Positions 43,959 through 53,901 of a DNA stretch of 64,000 bases are shown piece by piece. Both the position numbers and the translations under genes were made by a program. Each line of letters starts with the position of its first letter. Position 1 is the first letter of the stretch. The DNA comes from Bacillus salacetis (lineage in GTDB: Bacteria; Bacillota; Bacilli; Bacillales; Bacillaceae_B). Under the pieces are notes generated by a model. That model had not been told where the DNA came from and searched no databases. It saw nothing but the letters and a program-made list of their open reading frames with translations. The DNA lies in assembly GCF_003581585.1 (NCBI RefSeq), contig NZ_QXIR01000018.1, forward strand, positions 39,404 to 103,403, written 5' to 3'.

Positions 43959-45557
43959 TTGAAGAGAAGGAGCTGGGCAGTACTTTTAGTGCTTCTGATG
44001 GCAGTTTCCACCGCGCTTTATGGCTGTGGTTCTGACGAGGGGTCAGGAGGTGACGACTCTGCTTCAAAAACATTGATTTTTGGACGCGGAGGTGACTCGG
44101 TAGGGCTCGATCCAATCACTGTAACAGATGGTGAGTCTTTCAAAGTCACAAAGAACATATTTGAAACACTTGTTAAGTTCGGAGAGCAGGATACAGAAGT
44201 TCAAGCTGGCCTTGCTAAAGAATGGGATGTTTCTGAAGATGGATTGACATATACATTCACACTGCAGGACGGAGTCAAGTTCCAGGACGGAACAGACTTC
44301 AACGCAGATGCTGTGGTATTCAACTTTGAACGCTGGATGAATGGTTCTGCAGATGAATTTCCTTACTATGGATCCATGTTTGGCGGATTTAAAGCTGACG
44401 AAGGCCATGTAATCAAGGAAGTGAAGGCCGTCGATGAAGGAACAGTAGAAATCACATTGAAGCGTCCTCAAGCACCTTTCTTGAAGAACCTTGCAATGAG
44501 CCCGTTCTCCATGGCAAGTCCGGAAGCGGTTGAATCCCTTGGCGATAAGTTTGCAAAACAGCCTACGGATGCCGGTACCGGACCATTTAAATTCGTTGAA
44601 TGGAAAGAAAATGACAAAATCGTCCTTGAAAAAAATGAAGACTACTGGCAAGAAGACCTGCCGAAACTTGACCAGGTCATCTTCAAGTCCATCCCTGAGA
44701 ACTCAGCGCGTTTGAATGCCCTGATTTCAGGTGAAATCGACTTGGCAGACGGGATCAATCCTAGTGATGCAGAAAAAATCACTTCGGATGAGAACCTGCA
44801 ATTATTCGAACGCCCATCGTTAAACGTTGGCTATCTGGGATTGACGTCTACAAGAGAACCATTTAACAATCCTAAAGTGCGCCAGGCCCTTAATCACGCA
44901 GTAAACAAACAGGCAATCATCGATGCGTTCTTCGAAGGGAAAGCAGAACCGGCTAAGAACCCGATGCCTTCAGTAATCAATGGATATAACGATGATATTG
45001 AACCATACGAATTCGATCTTGATAAAGCAAAAGAATTGCTTGCAGAAGCAGGCTACCCTGATGGATTTGAAATGGAGCTTTGGGCAATGCCGGTTCCACG
45101 CCCATATATGCCGGATGGCCAAAAAGTAGCTGAGGCAATACAGGCAGACTTTGCTAAAATCGGGGTAAAAGCGGAAATCGTATCATTTGAGTGGGCAACA
45201 TACCTGGACAAAGCCAGCAAAGGTGAAGCTGATGCATTCCTTCTAGGCTGGACAGGTGATAACGGAGATGCGGATAACTTCCTTTACACTCTACTTGATA
45301 AGGATAATATCGGAAGCAACAACTACTCTTATTACAGCAGCGATGAGCTTCATGAAGTTCTGATCGAAGCTCAGTCGGAAGTCGATGAAGATAAGCGTTC
45401 CGAGCTTTATAAGCAGGCTCAGGAAATCATTCATGAAGATGCTCCTTGGGTGCCTTTGGCTCACTCAACACCGCTATTGGCAGGAAGCTCTAAGATCAAG
45501 AATTTCAAACCGCATCCAACTGGCTCTGACTTGTTGAGCGGCGTAGAAATCGAATAA
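43959..45557 (+). CDS. oppA: peptide-binding lipoprotein, SBP family 5
   Basis: 532 residues from a TTG at 43959, with GGAGGGG 5-6 bases upstream. Lipoprotein signal: MKRRSWAVLLVLLMAVS then the lipobox ALYGC with Cys23, and a Gly/Ser/Asp-rich tether. The large extracellular domain of family 5 follows, with the family stretch FNFERWMNGSADEFPYYG and NVGYLGLTSTREPFNNPKVR. Captures peptides outside the membrane and passes them to the OppB/C channel. Size and sequence are nearer to dipeptide/DppE-type binders than to B. subtilis OppA, so the ligand is uncertain. Confidence 0.92.
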   Translation: MKRRSWAVLLVLLMAVSTALYGCGSDEGSGGDDSASKTLIFGRGGDSVGLDPITVTDGESFKVTKNIFETLVKFGEQDTEVQAGLAKEWDVSEDGLTYTFTLQDGVKFQDGTDFNADAVVFNFERWMNGSADEFPYYGSMFGGFKADEGHVIKEVKAVDEGTVEITLKRPQAPFLKNLAMSPFSMASPEAVESLGDKFAKQPTDAGTGPFKFVEWKENDKIVLEKNEDYWQEDLPKLDQVIFKSIPENSARLNALISGEIDLADGINPSDAEKITSDENLQLFERPSLNVGYLGLTSTREPFNNPKVRQALNHAVNKQAIIDAFFEGKAEPAKNPMPSVINGYNDDIEPYEFDLDKAKELLAEAGYPDGFEMELWAMPVPRPYMPDGQKVAEAIQADFAKIGVKAEIVSFEWATYLDKASKGEADAFLLGWTGDNGDADNFLYTLLDKDNIGSNNYSYYSSDELHEVLIEAQSEVDEDKRSELYKQAQEIIHEDAPWVPLAHSTPLLAGSSKIKNFKPHPTGSDLLSGVEIE

Positions 45558-45565
45558 AGAAAGAA

Positions 45566-45600
45566 CAAAGGGGGGATTTCTCGGATTTCTCCCTTTTGTA
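45566..45600 (+). other. hairpin between the binding-protein gene and the permease genes
   Basis: Imperfect stem ACAAAGGGGGGA / TTTCTCCCTTTTGT just after the binding-protein stop. Similar hairpins in ABC operons lower downstream expression or protect the upstream mRNA, so the binding protein is made in excess. Confidence 0.6.
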
Positions 45601-45709
45601 CATATTTTATGAGTTTACGGGGGAGCCAGGGCAATCAAAACCAAGGCTTACCTCCGATTCAAGAATGCGGCAGCAAGATTTTATGCCTTACTAAAAGAGG
45701 TGACCAATA

Positions 45710-46714
45710 ATGTTTCAATATACGATTCGCAGATTACTGCAGCTTATCCCGGTCTTATTCGGAATGACTTTTATCGTTTTTATGATAATCAGGGCAATTC
45801 CTGGTGACCCGGCTCAAACCATTCTCGGTCAGCAGGCAACAAAAGAGGCCGTGGCGGCGCTAAGAGATCAGCTTGGATTGGACAATCCATGGTATGTTCA
45901 GTATTTTCACTATTTAGCAGGGCTTTTCCAAGGTGACCTTGGGGAATCCATCAGAACGAAATCAGCTGTTTCAAGTGAGATTTGGCCTTATCTTGCAGCT
46001 ACCTTTGAATTGGCTTTAGTGGCCATGATCATCGCGGTGGTCATAGGTGTCAATGCAGGAATCATAAGCGCTTGGTTTCAAAATTCCTGGTTTGATTATA
46101 CGGCTATGATCCTTGCATTGGTCGGAGTGTCTGTTCCAATCTTCTGGCTTGGATTGATGGGGCAATGGGTGTTTGGAATCCAACTTGAAATCCTTCCGAC
46201 TACTGGAAGGGAGAACATAAGAAATCCAGTGGATGCGATAACGAATCTCTATTTACTCGATACTCTGATTCAAGGTGATTTCCAGAAGTTCGGAGCTGTC
46301 CTCAGGCATTTGATCCTTCCGGGACTTGCACTTGCAACCATTCCTATGGCCATCATTGCAAGGATGACACGTTCAAGCATGCTCGAAGTTATGAAATCAG
46401 ATTATATCAGGACAGCAAGGGCAAAAGGGCTGAAGATGTTCCTTGTTGTTTATAAGCATTCATTAAAAAATGCAGTAATACCAGTACTGACGGTCATCGG
46501 ACTGCAAATGGGCCTTTTGCTCGGAGGAGCCATTCTGACGGAAACCATTTTCGGTTGGCCGGGAATCGGAAGATATATATTTGATGCCATAGGGTACCGT
46601 GATTACCCTGTAATCCAATCCGGGATCCTGGTAGTGGCAGCTATTTTTGTAACAATCAACCTTATTGTCGATCTTCTGTACGCAGCAGTCGATCCTCGAA
46701 TCAAATACAATTAA
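45710..46714 (+). CDS. oppB: oligopeptide ABC importer permease, OppB/DppB type
   Basis: 334 residues, GAGGTG before the ATG. Six predicted membrane helices; starts with the typical MFQYTIRRLLQLIPVLFGMTF. The binding-protein-dependent transport domain includes the EAA loop near YIRTARAKGLKMFLVVYKHSLKN (RTARAKGL), which contacts the ATPases. Forms the channel with the next gene. Fourth gene of the operon. Confidence 0.94.
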   Translation: MFQYTIRRLLQLIPVLFGMTFIVFMIIRAIPGDPAQTILGQQATKEAVAALRDQLGLDNPWYVQYFHYLAGLFQGDLGESIRTKSAVSSEIWPYLAATFELALVAMIIAVVIGVNAGIISAWFQNSWFDYTAMILALVGVSVPIFWLGLMGQWVFGIQLEILPTTGRENIRNPVDAITNLYLLDTLIQGDFQKFGAVLRHLILPGLALATIPMAIIARMTRSSMLEVMKSDYIRTARAKGLKMFLVVYKHSLKNAVIPVLTVIGLQMGLLLGGAILTETIFGWPGIGRYIFDAIGYRDYPVIQSGILVVAAIFVTINLIVDLLYAAVDPRIKYN

Positions 46715-46729
46715 AGAGAGGTGTCCATC

Positions 46730-47626
46730 ATGGCAGAACTGGCACCAAACACAGGTGAAATAAAACAAAAAGCTTCAGAAGAAACCATCTCTCCATGGAA
46801 AGAAGCATGGAAAAGTTTTCGTCGCAACAAGACTGCATTGGTTGGCTCGGGGATCGTGCTATTCTTTATCATCCTTGCTGTTGCGGGTCCTCTTATAGCT
46901 CCACAGGGCATCAATGAACAGAATCTGGATGCCCGGCTCCAAGCGCCTTCTGCAGATTATTGGCTTGGGACGGATGACTTTGGGAGGGACATTCTATCCA
47001 GGATTATCCATGGTGCAAGGATTTCACTAACGGTAGGATTCTTTGCGGTTATCGGTTCAGCAATCGTAGGAAGCTTGTTAGGGATCGTCGCCGGCTATTA
47101 TGGAAGATGGGTGGATACCATCATTTCCAGGTTCTTTGATATCCTGCTGGCTTTTCCAAGCATCCTGCTCGCGATTGCAGTAGTTGCAGCATTGGGTCCC
47201 TCGCTGCGAAATGCCTTGATTGCCATTGCGATTATCAATATACCGAATTTTGGACGGTTAATCAGGTCACGGGTATTAAGTGTTAAACAGGAAGAGTATG
47301 TTATGGCTGCAAAGGCGATCGGGATGAGTGACAAAAGGATTCTTTTCAGTCATGTACTGCCCAACAGTATGGCGCCAATCATCGTTCAGGGGACGCTGGC
47401 CATTGCGACAGCAATCCTGGAAGCGGCAGCACTTGGGTTCTTGGGACTTGGAGCTCAGCCGCCTGATCCCGAGTGGGGAAAAATGCTTTCAGACGCCCGC
47501 AGATACATGCTCGATGCTCCATGGACCATGATATTCCCAGGTCTGGCCATCATGCTGACCGTGTTGGGATTCAATCTCATGGGTGATGGTCTAAGGGATG
47601 CACTTGATCCAAAAATGAAGAATTAA
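46730..47626 (+). CDS. oppC: oligopeptide ABC importer permease, OppC/DppC type
   Basis: 298 residues from ATG 46730, with GAGGTG 6 bases upstream. A cytoplasmic N-terminal stretch (WKEAWKSFRRNKTALVG) precedes six helices; the motif GTDDFGRDILSRIIHGARIS and the EAA loop EEYVMAAKAIGMSDKRILFSHVLPN are diagnostic. Last gene of the operon, followed at once by a terminator. Confidence 0.94.
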   Translation: MAELAPNTGEIKQKASEETISPWKEAWKSFRRNKTALVGSGIVLFFIILAVAGPLIAPQGINEQNLDARLQAPSADYWLGTDDFGRDILSRIIHGARISLTVGFFAVIGSAIVGSLLGIVAGYYGRWVDTIISRFFDILLAFPSILLAIAVVAALGPSLRNALIAIAIINIPNFGRLIRSRVLSVKQEEYVMAAKAIGMSDKRILFSHVLPNSMAPIIVQGTLAIATAILEAAALGFLGLGAQPPDPEWGKMLSDARRYMLDAPWTMIFPGLAIMLTVLGFNLMGDGLRDALDPKMKN

Positions 47627-47656
47627 AAAAAGATGCCCGCCGAGGCATCTTTTTTC
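47625..47656. terminator. bidirectional terminator between the importer operon and ygaE
   Basis: 12-bp stem AAAAAAGATGCC / GGCATCTTTTTT with a 6-base loop; poly-T on both strands. Confidence 0.92.
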
Positions 47657-47658
47657 TG

Positions 47659-48741
47659 TCAATCTTCCGTATCTTTGACCGTTATTTCATTTTCTTCCTT
47701 ATGATAGGATTGGAAGCTGGTAATCAATGTATCAAGGTGCTCTAGCTGTTCATCATATTCAAAAATCGCAGAGAAAATATGAAGGATATGAAAGGTGTTG
47801 ATATCATTTTCATTATACGATTTATTGATTTCATCCATAAACAGATTCATCATTTCTTTTCTGTTTAAACAAACGGTATTGGTATACTCCTTCTCCGTTA
47901 CTGTATGCATTTTGCCGATAAAGCGAAGAAGCTGCTGTTCATGAAAAGTCAAAAGGCAGTCCAACTGCTCTGTAATGGAGCTTCTTAAGTTTTCCGGAAG
48001 CTGATTAATTTCATTTTCATACCGGTTAAGGCGCTTGAGGATTTCGAAACTTCTTCTGGCAGAGGAGATCATTTGCCTGTATATGACCAGTTTCCTGCTT
48101 TTTGCAATGTCGCTTGTTTTTAAGTAATTGCGCTCTTCTTTGTATAATAAATAGAGCTGCTCACTTTTGGTCAATCTTTCCCTGATTTTCTCAAAATCTT
48201 TCTTTAACAGATGAAAATCAGACGAATGCCTGTTGCTCAGGCGGATCCACTTCAAAATTTCCTCGGTAACATCTTCAATCTTGTGATACAGCTTTGTCTC
48301 ATATTTCGGAGGGATAAAGATCAAGTTGACTACAAAAGAAGCAAATACCCCAGTCATGATTGTGGAGAACCTGATCAATGAAAACTGTATAAAATCTTCC
48401 TGCGGCGCTTCCATTATGGCAATGAGCGTCACAAGAGCAAGTCCGATGGTATTCTCGATCTTGAGTTTTAAGATAATGATCAAAGCAATGATTGCTGCCA
48501 GCCCGACGACCAATATGTTATGGCCAAATAATAAAACAAGTACAACAGCAAGAATGGCTCCAACCAGATTGCCTTGGATTTGCTCAATGATAGTAAGATA
48601 AGAGCGGTAAATGGTTGGCTGGACGGCAAATACTGCCGCAATCCCGGCGAAAACCGGATTTGGAAAGTTAAGCATGTCTGCTGCAAGCAGGGCGAGTACA
48701 ATTGCGATCCCGGTCTTGAAAATACGGGCACCTAACTTCAT
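47659..48741 (-). CDS. ygaE: aromatic acid exporter-family membrane protein (YgaE-like)
   Basis: 360 residues from ATG 48741 with GGAAAGGAT upstream; a longer frame to 48780 lacks a site. The first 160 residues hold about five to six hydrophobic helices (KTGIAIVLALLAADMLNFP, FAGIAAVFAVQPTIYRSY), the ArAE_1/DUF939 domain related to aromatic acid exporters. The cytoplasmic C-terminal 200 residues are long charged helices. Probably exports small organic acids or an inhibitor; no substrate is known. Matches B. subtilis YgaE in neighbourhood. Confidence 0.87.
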   Translation of the reverse strand: MKLGARIFKTGIAIVLALLAADMLNFPNPVFAGIAAVFAVQPTIYRSYLTIIEQIQGNLVGAILAVVLVLLFGHNILVVGLAAIIALIIILKLKIENTIGLALVTLIAIMEAPQEDFIQFSLIRFSTIMTGVFASFVVNLIFIPPKYETKLYHKIEDVTEEILKWIRLSNRHSSDFHLLKKDFEKIRERLTKSEQLYLLYKEERNYLKTSDIAKSRKLVIYRQMISSARRSFEILKRLNRYENEINQLPENLRSSITEQLDCLLTFHEQQLLRFIGKMHTVTEKEYTNTVCLNRKEMMNLFMDEINKSYNENDINTFHILHIFSAIFEYDEQLEHLDTLITSFQSYHKEENEITVKDTED

Positions 48742-48921
48742 TTTATAAATATCCTTTCCATAGTACTTATTTTGTATCATTCATGGTGGTTAAAATACAA
48801 ATAGACTATATTGTAGATTTAACACAAAGGAAAAAGGTTAAACAATTTCCTTTTGCATAGACCTTATTTTACTGATTAGGTTGGAAAAAGGGAATAGGGA
48901 ATTTCCTCTGTCATAAACAAA

Positions 48922-49113
48922 GGCTGTTTTCGCACTCATTGTTGCTTTTGGGAAAATCCCAAGAGCCGGATTTCTCCCCTGTATTCCAAGGTCTTTCACT
49001 CGAAAAAGGGAGAGTAGCTCTTTTCCTTCTTGTTTACAGGGGTTTTTTCGGTAAATTACCAGAATATTATTTGAAAAATAAATTAAATAGCAACAAAGTT
49101 TACGAAAAGAGCC
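48922..49113 (+). mobile_element. miniature inverted-repeat element, copy 7 (full length)
   Basis: 192 bp, beginning GGCTGTTTTCGCACTCATTG and ending AGCAACAAAGTTTACGAAAA-GAGCC. Flanked by the perfect 8-bp direct repeat TAAACAAA at 48914-48921 and 49114-49121. The best-preserved copy in the window and the reference for the family. Confidence 0.9.
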
Positions 49114-49118
49114 TAAAC

Positions 49119-49160
49119 AAAAAAGGCTGATCCGGATTACAATCCAACATCAGCCTTTTC
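49119..49160 (-). terminator. terminator of the glutamate synthase gene
   Basis: Stem AAAAGGCTGAT / ATCAGCCTTTT with an 18-base loop. On the minus strand it runs into TTTTTTGTTTAGG. It is about 120 bp past the stop and touches the miniature element's target duplication. Confidence 0.75.
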
Positions 49161-49280
49161 TCATAGCAATAATTAAGCGGCATCAGAAAGCATGATGACC
49201 TGCAGCAAGCGCAGTCCCATCAATGAAAAAGGAGTGTGCGGGTTACTTATGCTGCTGTTTCTGTGCATGCGATTCTCTGA

Positions 49281-52200
49281 TTACTCGGTTGAAACCGATG
49301 GGTCTGCCTGCTCTTTCGATGGAATGACCTGAAGGAAATGCTCATCAGGAGATTCCAGGAGGTTTCTCAAGTTTTCTGCTTCTTGAGGCTGCTCATTCTC
49401 AAGCACCTGGATGTAGTTTGCCAAAAGCTCAGTTACATCTTGTCGCCCTTGTTCATTCAATGGCTGCAGCTGTACTTTGGCTCCCTTGGCGATCCTTCTT
49501 TTCAATGCCTCTTGGGTCAGTCCCATTTCAGGCTGATGGCGAAGGTAGACGACACCGCCGGTCATTCCAGCACAAATCCATGGGCCGGGGTCACCGAGAA
49601 CAATTCCGCGGCCATTTGTCATATACTCAAAGGCGAATCCCTTGATATTGGCATTTGCCCCGATATTGCCATATTCCTTTGACGGGATAGGTTTTGTGAC
49701 AAGACCGCCGATGATCATATCAGCACCTGACAGCCTGATTCCGGCCCGTGCATCAGCATTTCCTTGTACCATCAAGAGGCCATGCTGAGCACCATAGCCA
49801 AAACCTTTACCGGCAGAACCATTAAAAAAGAGATTGTCTTTCGTCTTCCCTTTTGTAACGATGATGCTTCCTCCGTAACTGGATTTGCCAAGGCCGTCCT
49901 GAGCGCCTCCGCTTACGGAAATATTGATGCCTTCAACGTTATATGCCCCAAGGCCGTTACCTGGAATGGAGCAATCTTTATAAGCAAGCTGGACAGGTTT
50001 CAATTCAGACTGGAGGTCTTGCAATTTAGAACGAACCCGGTATCCGGAAGCACGGCTTCCCAGCACACGCTGATTGGAAATCACTCCCGAGAATTCCCGT
50101 GAAAGGTGCAGTTCCTCAACGCTGCTGTCAAGATATTCTCCTGCTACAGCCTGCAATACTTTCGGCTGCTCAAGCGAGGCGGCGGCTTCTTTTTGGAATT
50201 GTCCGATTTCCAGCGGCTGCAAAAGGGTGGCCAAGTTCATAAATTCCTTGCCGCTGGCCTGTTCCAGTAAATCCGAACGCCCGACTGCATCTTGAAGTCG
50301 CTGGATTCCCAGGGAAGCAGCCAAGGCTTTCAATTCTTCTCCAAAAGCAGTGAAGAGGTTTGTCAGGCCGGATACAGCAAGGTCCAATTGTCTTGGTACA
50401 AAGCGGCGGAGGCCGTGGTCCTTGGCCTGGGCTTCAGATTCGATCTGAGTGGCGATACCTACATGGCAGGTGTCGAGGTGGCAGCCTCTGCATGTCGTGC
50501 AGCCAATCGCAATCATGGAGAGTGTACCAAATCCGATTCTATTGGCACCAAGAAGCATGACCTTCATGACATCCTGCATGCTTTTGATCCCTCCGTCCGC
50601 CCATATCTCCACTGTATCCCTTAAACCTGCTTCAAGCAGGGCGTTATGGGCCGCCTTCACTCCTATTTCGACGGGGAGCCCCACATGCTGGAGGGCATGA
50701 ATCCTTGCTGCCCCGGTACCGCCGTCGAAACCGCTCAGTGTAACAATGTCAGCGCCCGCCTTGGCAATCCCGACCGCAATAGTTCCGATATTTGGCACAA
50801 CCGGCACTTTTACCGCGACTTTTGCTTGATCATTTGCCGTCTTTAATTCATGGATCATCTGTGCTAAATCTTCAATTGAATAAATGTCATGGTTATTCGA
50901 TGGCGAAATCAAATCCGATCCAATGGTGGCATTACGAGCCTGCGCAATTTTTGCTGTTACCTTGGATCCGGGAAGGTGTCCGCCTTCACCTGGCTTTGCT
51001 CCTTGGCCAATCTTAATTTCAAGCAGATTGGAAGAATTCAGTAGCTCTGCATTGACCCCGAATCGGCCGGATGCAATTTGCTGGCCGCGTGTTTTAGGGT
51101 ATTTACCAATCATATCTTTAATTTCTCCGCCTTCTCCATTCAAGCTGACCATGTTCAGGCGGTCTGCCGCTTCTGCATAGGCCCTGAAGGCAATTTCGTT
51201 CTGAGATCCGAAAGACATCGATGCGATTGCAAAAGGAAGACTGTGGTCCCCGACGCTTATATCCACTTTAGCTGGATCAACAGGTTTGTCTGATTTCTTA
51301 AGCGAAGTCAGATGCCTGATTGTGACAGGCTTTGTTTCTTCCTGTTCGGTGATTTTTTCTCTATAGCCGGAGTAATCACCTGTCCGGGCTACATCCCCGA
51401 TTGCTTTCCAAATGCGTGGAAACAGGTGGAAGCTTTTTGCGATTCTTTGTTTTTCATCGAAATAATCAGCGGCTCTTTGGATTGCATCTTTTTTCATTTC
51501 ATCATAATTGAATGCAAGGCTCTTGGAACCGAAGAAATTAACAATGTTCAATCTCTCTGCAACCTCGCTGCTCAAGCCGATGGCAGAGAAGAGCCTTCCA
51601 TATCCCCTGAGTTCATGGATCCCTATAGTCGATATGACTTTTTCCAGGCCTTTCTGCAGGGAAGCATATAAATTAAGGACTGGCTCACTGGTCTCTTCTT
51701 CGAGGACCGTCAAGAACATATAGTATGGGCTGATGACATCAGCGCCAAAACCGTATGCCACTATCACGTCATGGAGGGAGCGGATAGCCGCTGACCGGAG
51801 AAGCAATGAACAATCCCTTCTTAAGGATACATCTGTAAGCCTTTGATCAACGGCTGCAAGGGCAAGATGTGGATCGAGCCAAAGCCTGCCGTTATGATGG
51901 GAGTTCCCGTCATCCAATACAATCAGGCTTTTACCCGAGGCTGCAGCTGCCTGGGCTTCGTCTGCCAATCTATCTAAAGCCTCCTGAATCGTTTCTTCTT
52001 CTGTGAAGGTGATAGATATAAAGTGACAGAGATTTTCTTCCTGAAAAAGATTTACAAGTGCGTCATAGCTTGGCTGCTGTAATGTCTCTGATACCTGCCA
52101 GCCGGCTTTTCCTTCTATTACAAGAGGAGTGAGCAGCTCGACAGCAAGCTGCCGTTCTGTTTTCAAGTTGTAGTGCGGCCTTTTTCCTATGATCGTTCTG

Positions 52201-53759
52201 GTAGAGAAGTGCTCCGTTTCCCGGTCTCTGTCAATCGCGGGATTCGTAACAACCGCAACGCTTTCTTTAATGAAATCCGTGACATTTTTACGGTTGGGAT
52301 TGATGGCTGCAAGAGGTGAATCGTGTCCAAGTGAACGGATTGGTTCGGCACCTTTTTCAGCCATTTGTTCTACCAGTTGAACCTGTTCCCTTTCCCAGCC
52401 GAAAGCGTTATATTGTCCGTTTTCAATGCTTGTTGGGTAATTCATCAGGATATGTTTCGGCAGATTTAGCGTTTCAAGCCTGTATTTATAGCCTTTAAAA
52501 TTGATCCGGTCTTCAAAGCGATGGTAAACTTCGCTTTGGAAGTCAGGATACTCAAATTTTTTGATTCTATCATTCTCCCAGGAGAATCCAACTTTTTCGC
52601 CGGGGGAGAGAGGCTTTGGATCTGCGGTGAATTCAGATGACTGGATGATTCCCGGTTCAGAAGCAAATACATAGGCGCTTTCAATCTCAAGCATCCACAG
52701 CGGACGGAGCCCCAGCGAGTCAACACTGAAGACAGCCTCGTCACCAAATCTTGAGACGATGCCTGCAGGTCCTTGGGCGAAATGCCCCCATGTCTCCCTT
52801 AAATAGGTGTAGAGGTCCTGAAGATGTCCCGGATACTGTTTGATTTCATTGATGATAGGAGGAAACACGAGTTCCATGGCTTCAAAAAGGGAGTAGCCGT
52901 CCCTTCCGATCAAGGTTTCAATGGTTCTATTCAGATCTTGAGAATCACTTCCATTTTCCACAAGCGGTACATCTATCTTTTTTGCTTCTGCCCTTAGTTT
53001 GCTGATGGTATTGATTTCACCATTATGGCCTATTACACTGAATGGCTGGACTCTGAAAAAGTTTGATAGTGTATTGGTTGAATAGCGGTTATGGCCCAAT
53101 GTCATGGTGGAGGCAGCTTTTGGGTGAGTCAGGTCTTTGTAGTAGCTCTGCAGTGAGGCTCCTGCTCCCATCACTTTATATACAGCATGGTCAGGGCTCA
53201 ATGATGCGGCATGTATACCGCTGTTTTCTTCAATAGCGGCGAGCAGTTCAAATAATTGCCTGTATGTTTCGGTTTTCTCCTGATTTTCTGGAGAAAGCAT
53301 GGCCACTTGCAAAAAGTGGGGATTTTCCTGAGCGGCAATCGGCCCCAATGAATCAGGTCTGGTTGAATCGAGGTCAGTCAGCAGCACGTGAAAACCAGAT
53401 GCTTCGAGCTTACCGATAATTTCTTGTTCACCTTGGACTGCTGGGATTCCTTTTATGAAAAAGTGGCCGACGGTGAATCGGGGCGATAATGCTGAAGAGG
53501 GATCGATAGAAGCGGTTTCAAGTTTCTCGGACCAGACGGCTCTGGGGATGTCGATATGTATCCCGGCTCCGTCGCCTTCTCCGTTAATGAATCCAGCACG
53601 GTGATCCATGGTTACCAGGGCTTCTATACAGCGATCAATATTATCTTTAGTCGGGACTTTATTTTTCTCGATTGATGCTACAATCCCACAAGCGTCATGC
53701 GCACCGTTATGAAATTCTTTAAAGAGTTCTGGACTCCATTGAATTCTCTTTTCTTTCAA
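49281..53759 (-). CDS. glutamate synthase large subunit (GltB-type), stand-alone
   Basis: 1492 residues from a TTG at 53759, with GGAGGTG 7 bases upstream; the frame extends 23 codons further without a site. Makes two glutamates from glutamine and 2-oxoglutarate. Domains in order: propeptide then class II amidotransferase with nucleophile Cys24 (HDACGIVAS); central domain; FMN-binding synthase domain with MSFGSQNEIAFRAYAEA and LSGFDGGTGAARIHALQH; 3Fe-4S cysteines in GCTTCRGCHLDTCHVGI; C-terminal beta-helix with many Gly (SGGAQDGLGKSSYGGSIIV). No small-subunit gene (gltD) lies nearby, so electrons come either from a distant GltD or from ferredoxin. A cre site lies upstream. Confidence 0.92.
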   Translation of the reverse strand: MKEKRIQWSPELFKEFHNGAHDACGIVASIEKNKVPTKDNIDRCIEALVTMDHRAGFINGEGDGAGIHIDIPRAVWSEKLETASIDPSSALSPRFTVGHFFIKGIPAVQGEQEIIGKLEASGFHVLLTDLDSTRPDSLGPIAAQENPHFLQVAMLSPENQEKTETYRQLFELLAAIEENSGIHAASLSPDHAVYKVMGAGASLQSYYKDLTHPKAASTMTLGHNRYSTNTLSNFFRVQPFSVIGHNGEINTISKLRAEAKKIDVPLVENGSDSQDLNRTIETLIGRDGYSLFEAMELVFPPIINEIKQYPGHLQDLYTYLRETWGHFAQGPAGIVSRFGDEAVFSVDSLGLRPLWMLEIESAYVFASEPGIIQSSEFTADPKPLSPGEKVGFSWENDRIKKFEYPDFQSEVYHRFEDRINFKGYKYRLETLNLPKHILMNYPTSIENGQYNAFGWEREQVQLVEQMAEKGAEPIRSLGHDSPLAAINPNRKNVTDFIKESVAVVTNPAIDRDRETEHFSTRTIIGKRPHYNLKTERQLAVELLTPLVIEGKAGWQVSETLQQPSYDALVNLFQEENLCHFISITFTEEETIQEALDRLADEAQAAAASGKSLIVLDDGNSHHNGRLWLDPHLALAAVDQRLTDVSLRRDCSLLLRSAAIRSLHDVIVAYGFGADVISPYYMFLTVLEEETSEPVLNLYASLQKGLEKVISTIGIHELRGYGRLFSAIGLSSEVAERLNIVNFFGSKSLAFNYDEMKKDAIQRAADYFDEKQRIAKSFHLFPRIWKAIGDVARTGDYSGYREKITEQEETKPVTIRHLTSLKKSDKPVDPAKVDISVGDHSLPFAIASMSFGSQNEIAFRAYAEAADRLNMVSLNGEGGEIKDMIGKYPKTRGQQIASGRFGVNAELLNSSNLLEIKIGQGAKPGEGGHLPGSKVTAKIAQARNATIGSDLISPSNNHDIYSIEDLAQMIHELKTANDQAKVAVKVPVVPNIGTIAVGIAKAGADIVTLSGFDGGTGAARIHALQHVGLPVEIGVKAAHNALLEAGLRDTVEIWADGGIKSMQDVMKVMLLGANRIGFGTLSMIAIGCTTCRGCHLDTCHVGIATQIESEAQAKDHGLRRFVPRQLDLAVSGLTNLFTAFGEELKALAASLGIQRLQDAVGRSDLLEQASGKEFMNLATLLQPLEIGQFQKEAAASLEQPKVLQAVAGEYLDSSVEELHLSREFSGVISNQRVLGSRASGYRVRSKLQDLQSELKPVQLAYKDCSIPGNGLGAYNVEGINISVSGGAQDGLGKSSYGGSIIVTKGKTKDNLFFNGSAGKGFGYGAQHGLLMVQGNADARAGIRLSGADMIIGGLVTKPIPSKEYGNIGANANIKGFAFEYMTNGRGIVLGDPGPWICAGMTGGVVYLRHQPEMGLTQEALKRRIAKGAKVQLQPLNEQGRQDVTELLANYIQVLENEQPQEAENLRNLLESPDEHFLQVIPSKEQADPSVSTE

Positions 53760-53901
53760 TAAAAACACCTCCGCAAAGAATACAGAATATATAACGAAAT
53801 ATTCTGAATAATAATTCCATTTTATCATATGAATTGTCAGAATTCAATTTTTTATTCAAAATGATGGATGGTTATAGGCGCTGAAAGTGATGGTGATATT
53901 C

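Noticed and set aside
53760..53828. Extended N-terminus of the glutamate synthase (frame open to 53828)
   Set aside because: The extension has no ribosome binding site and is hydrophobic and AT-rich, whereas GGAGGTG sits exactly before the TTG at 53759.
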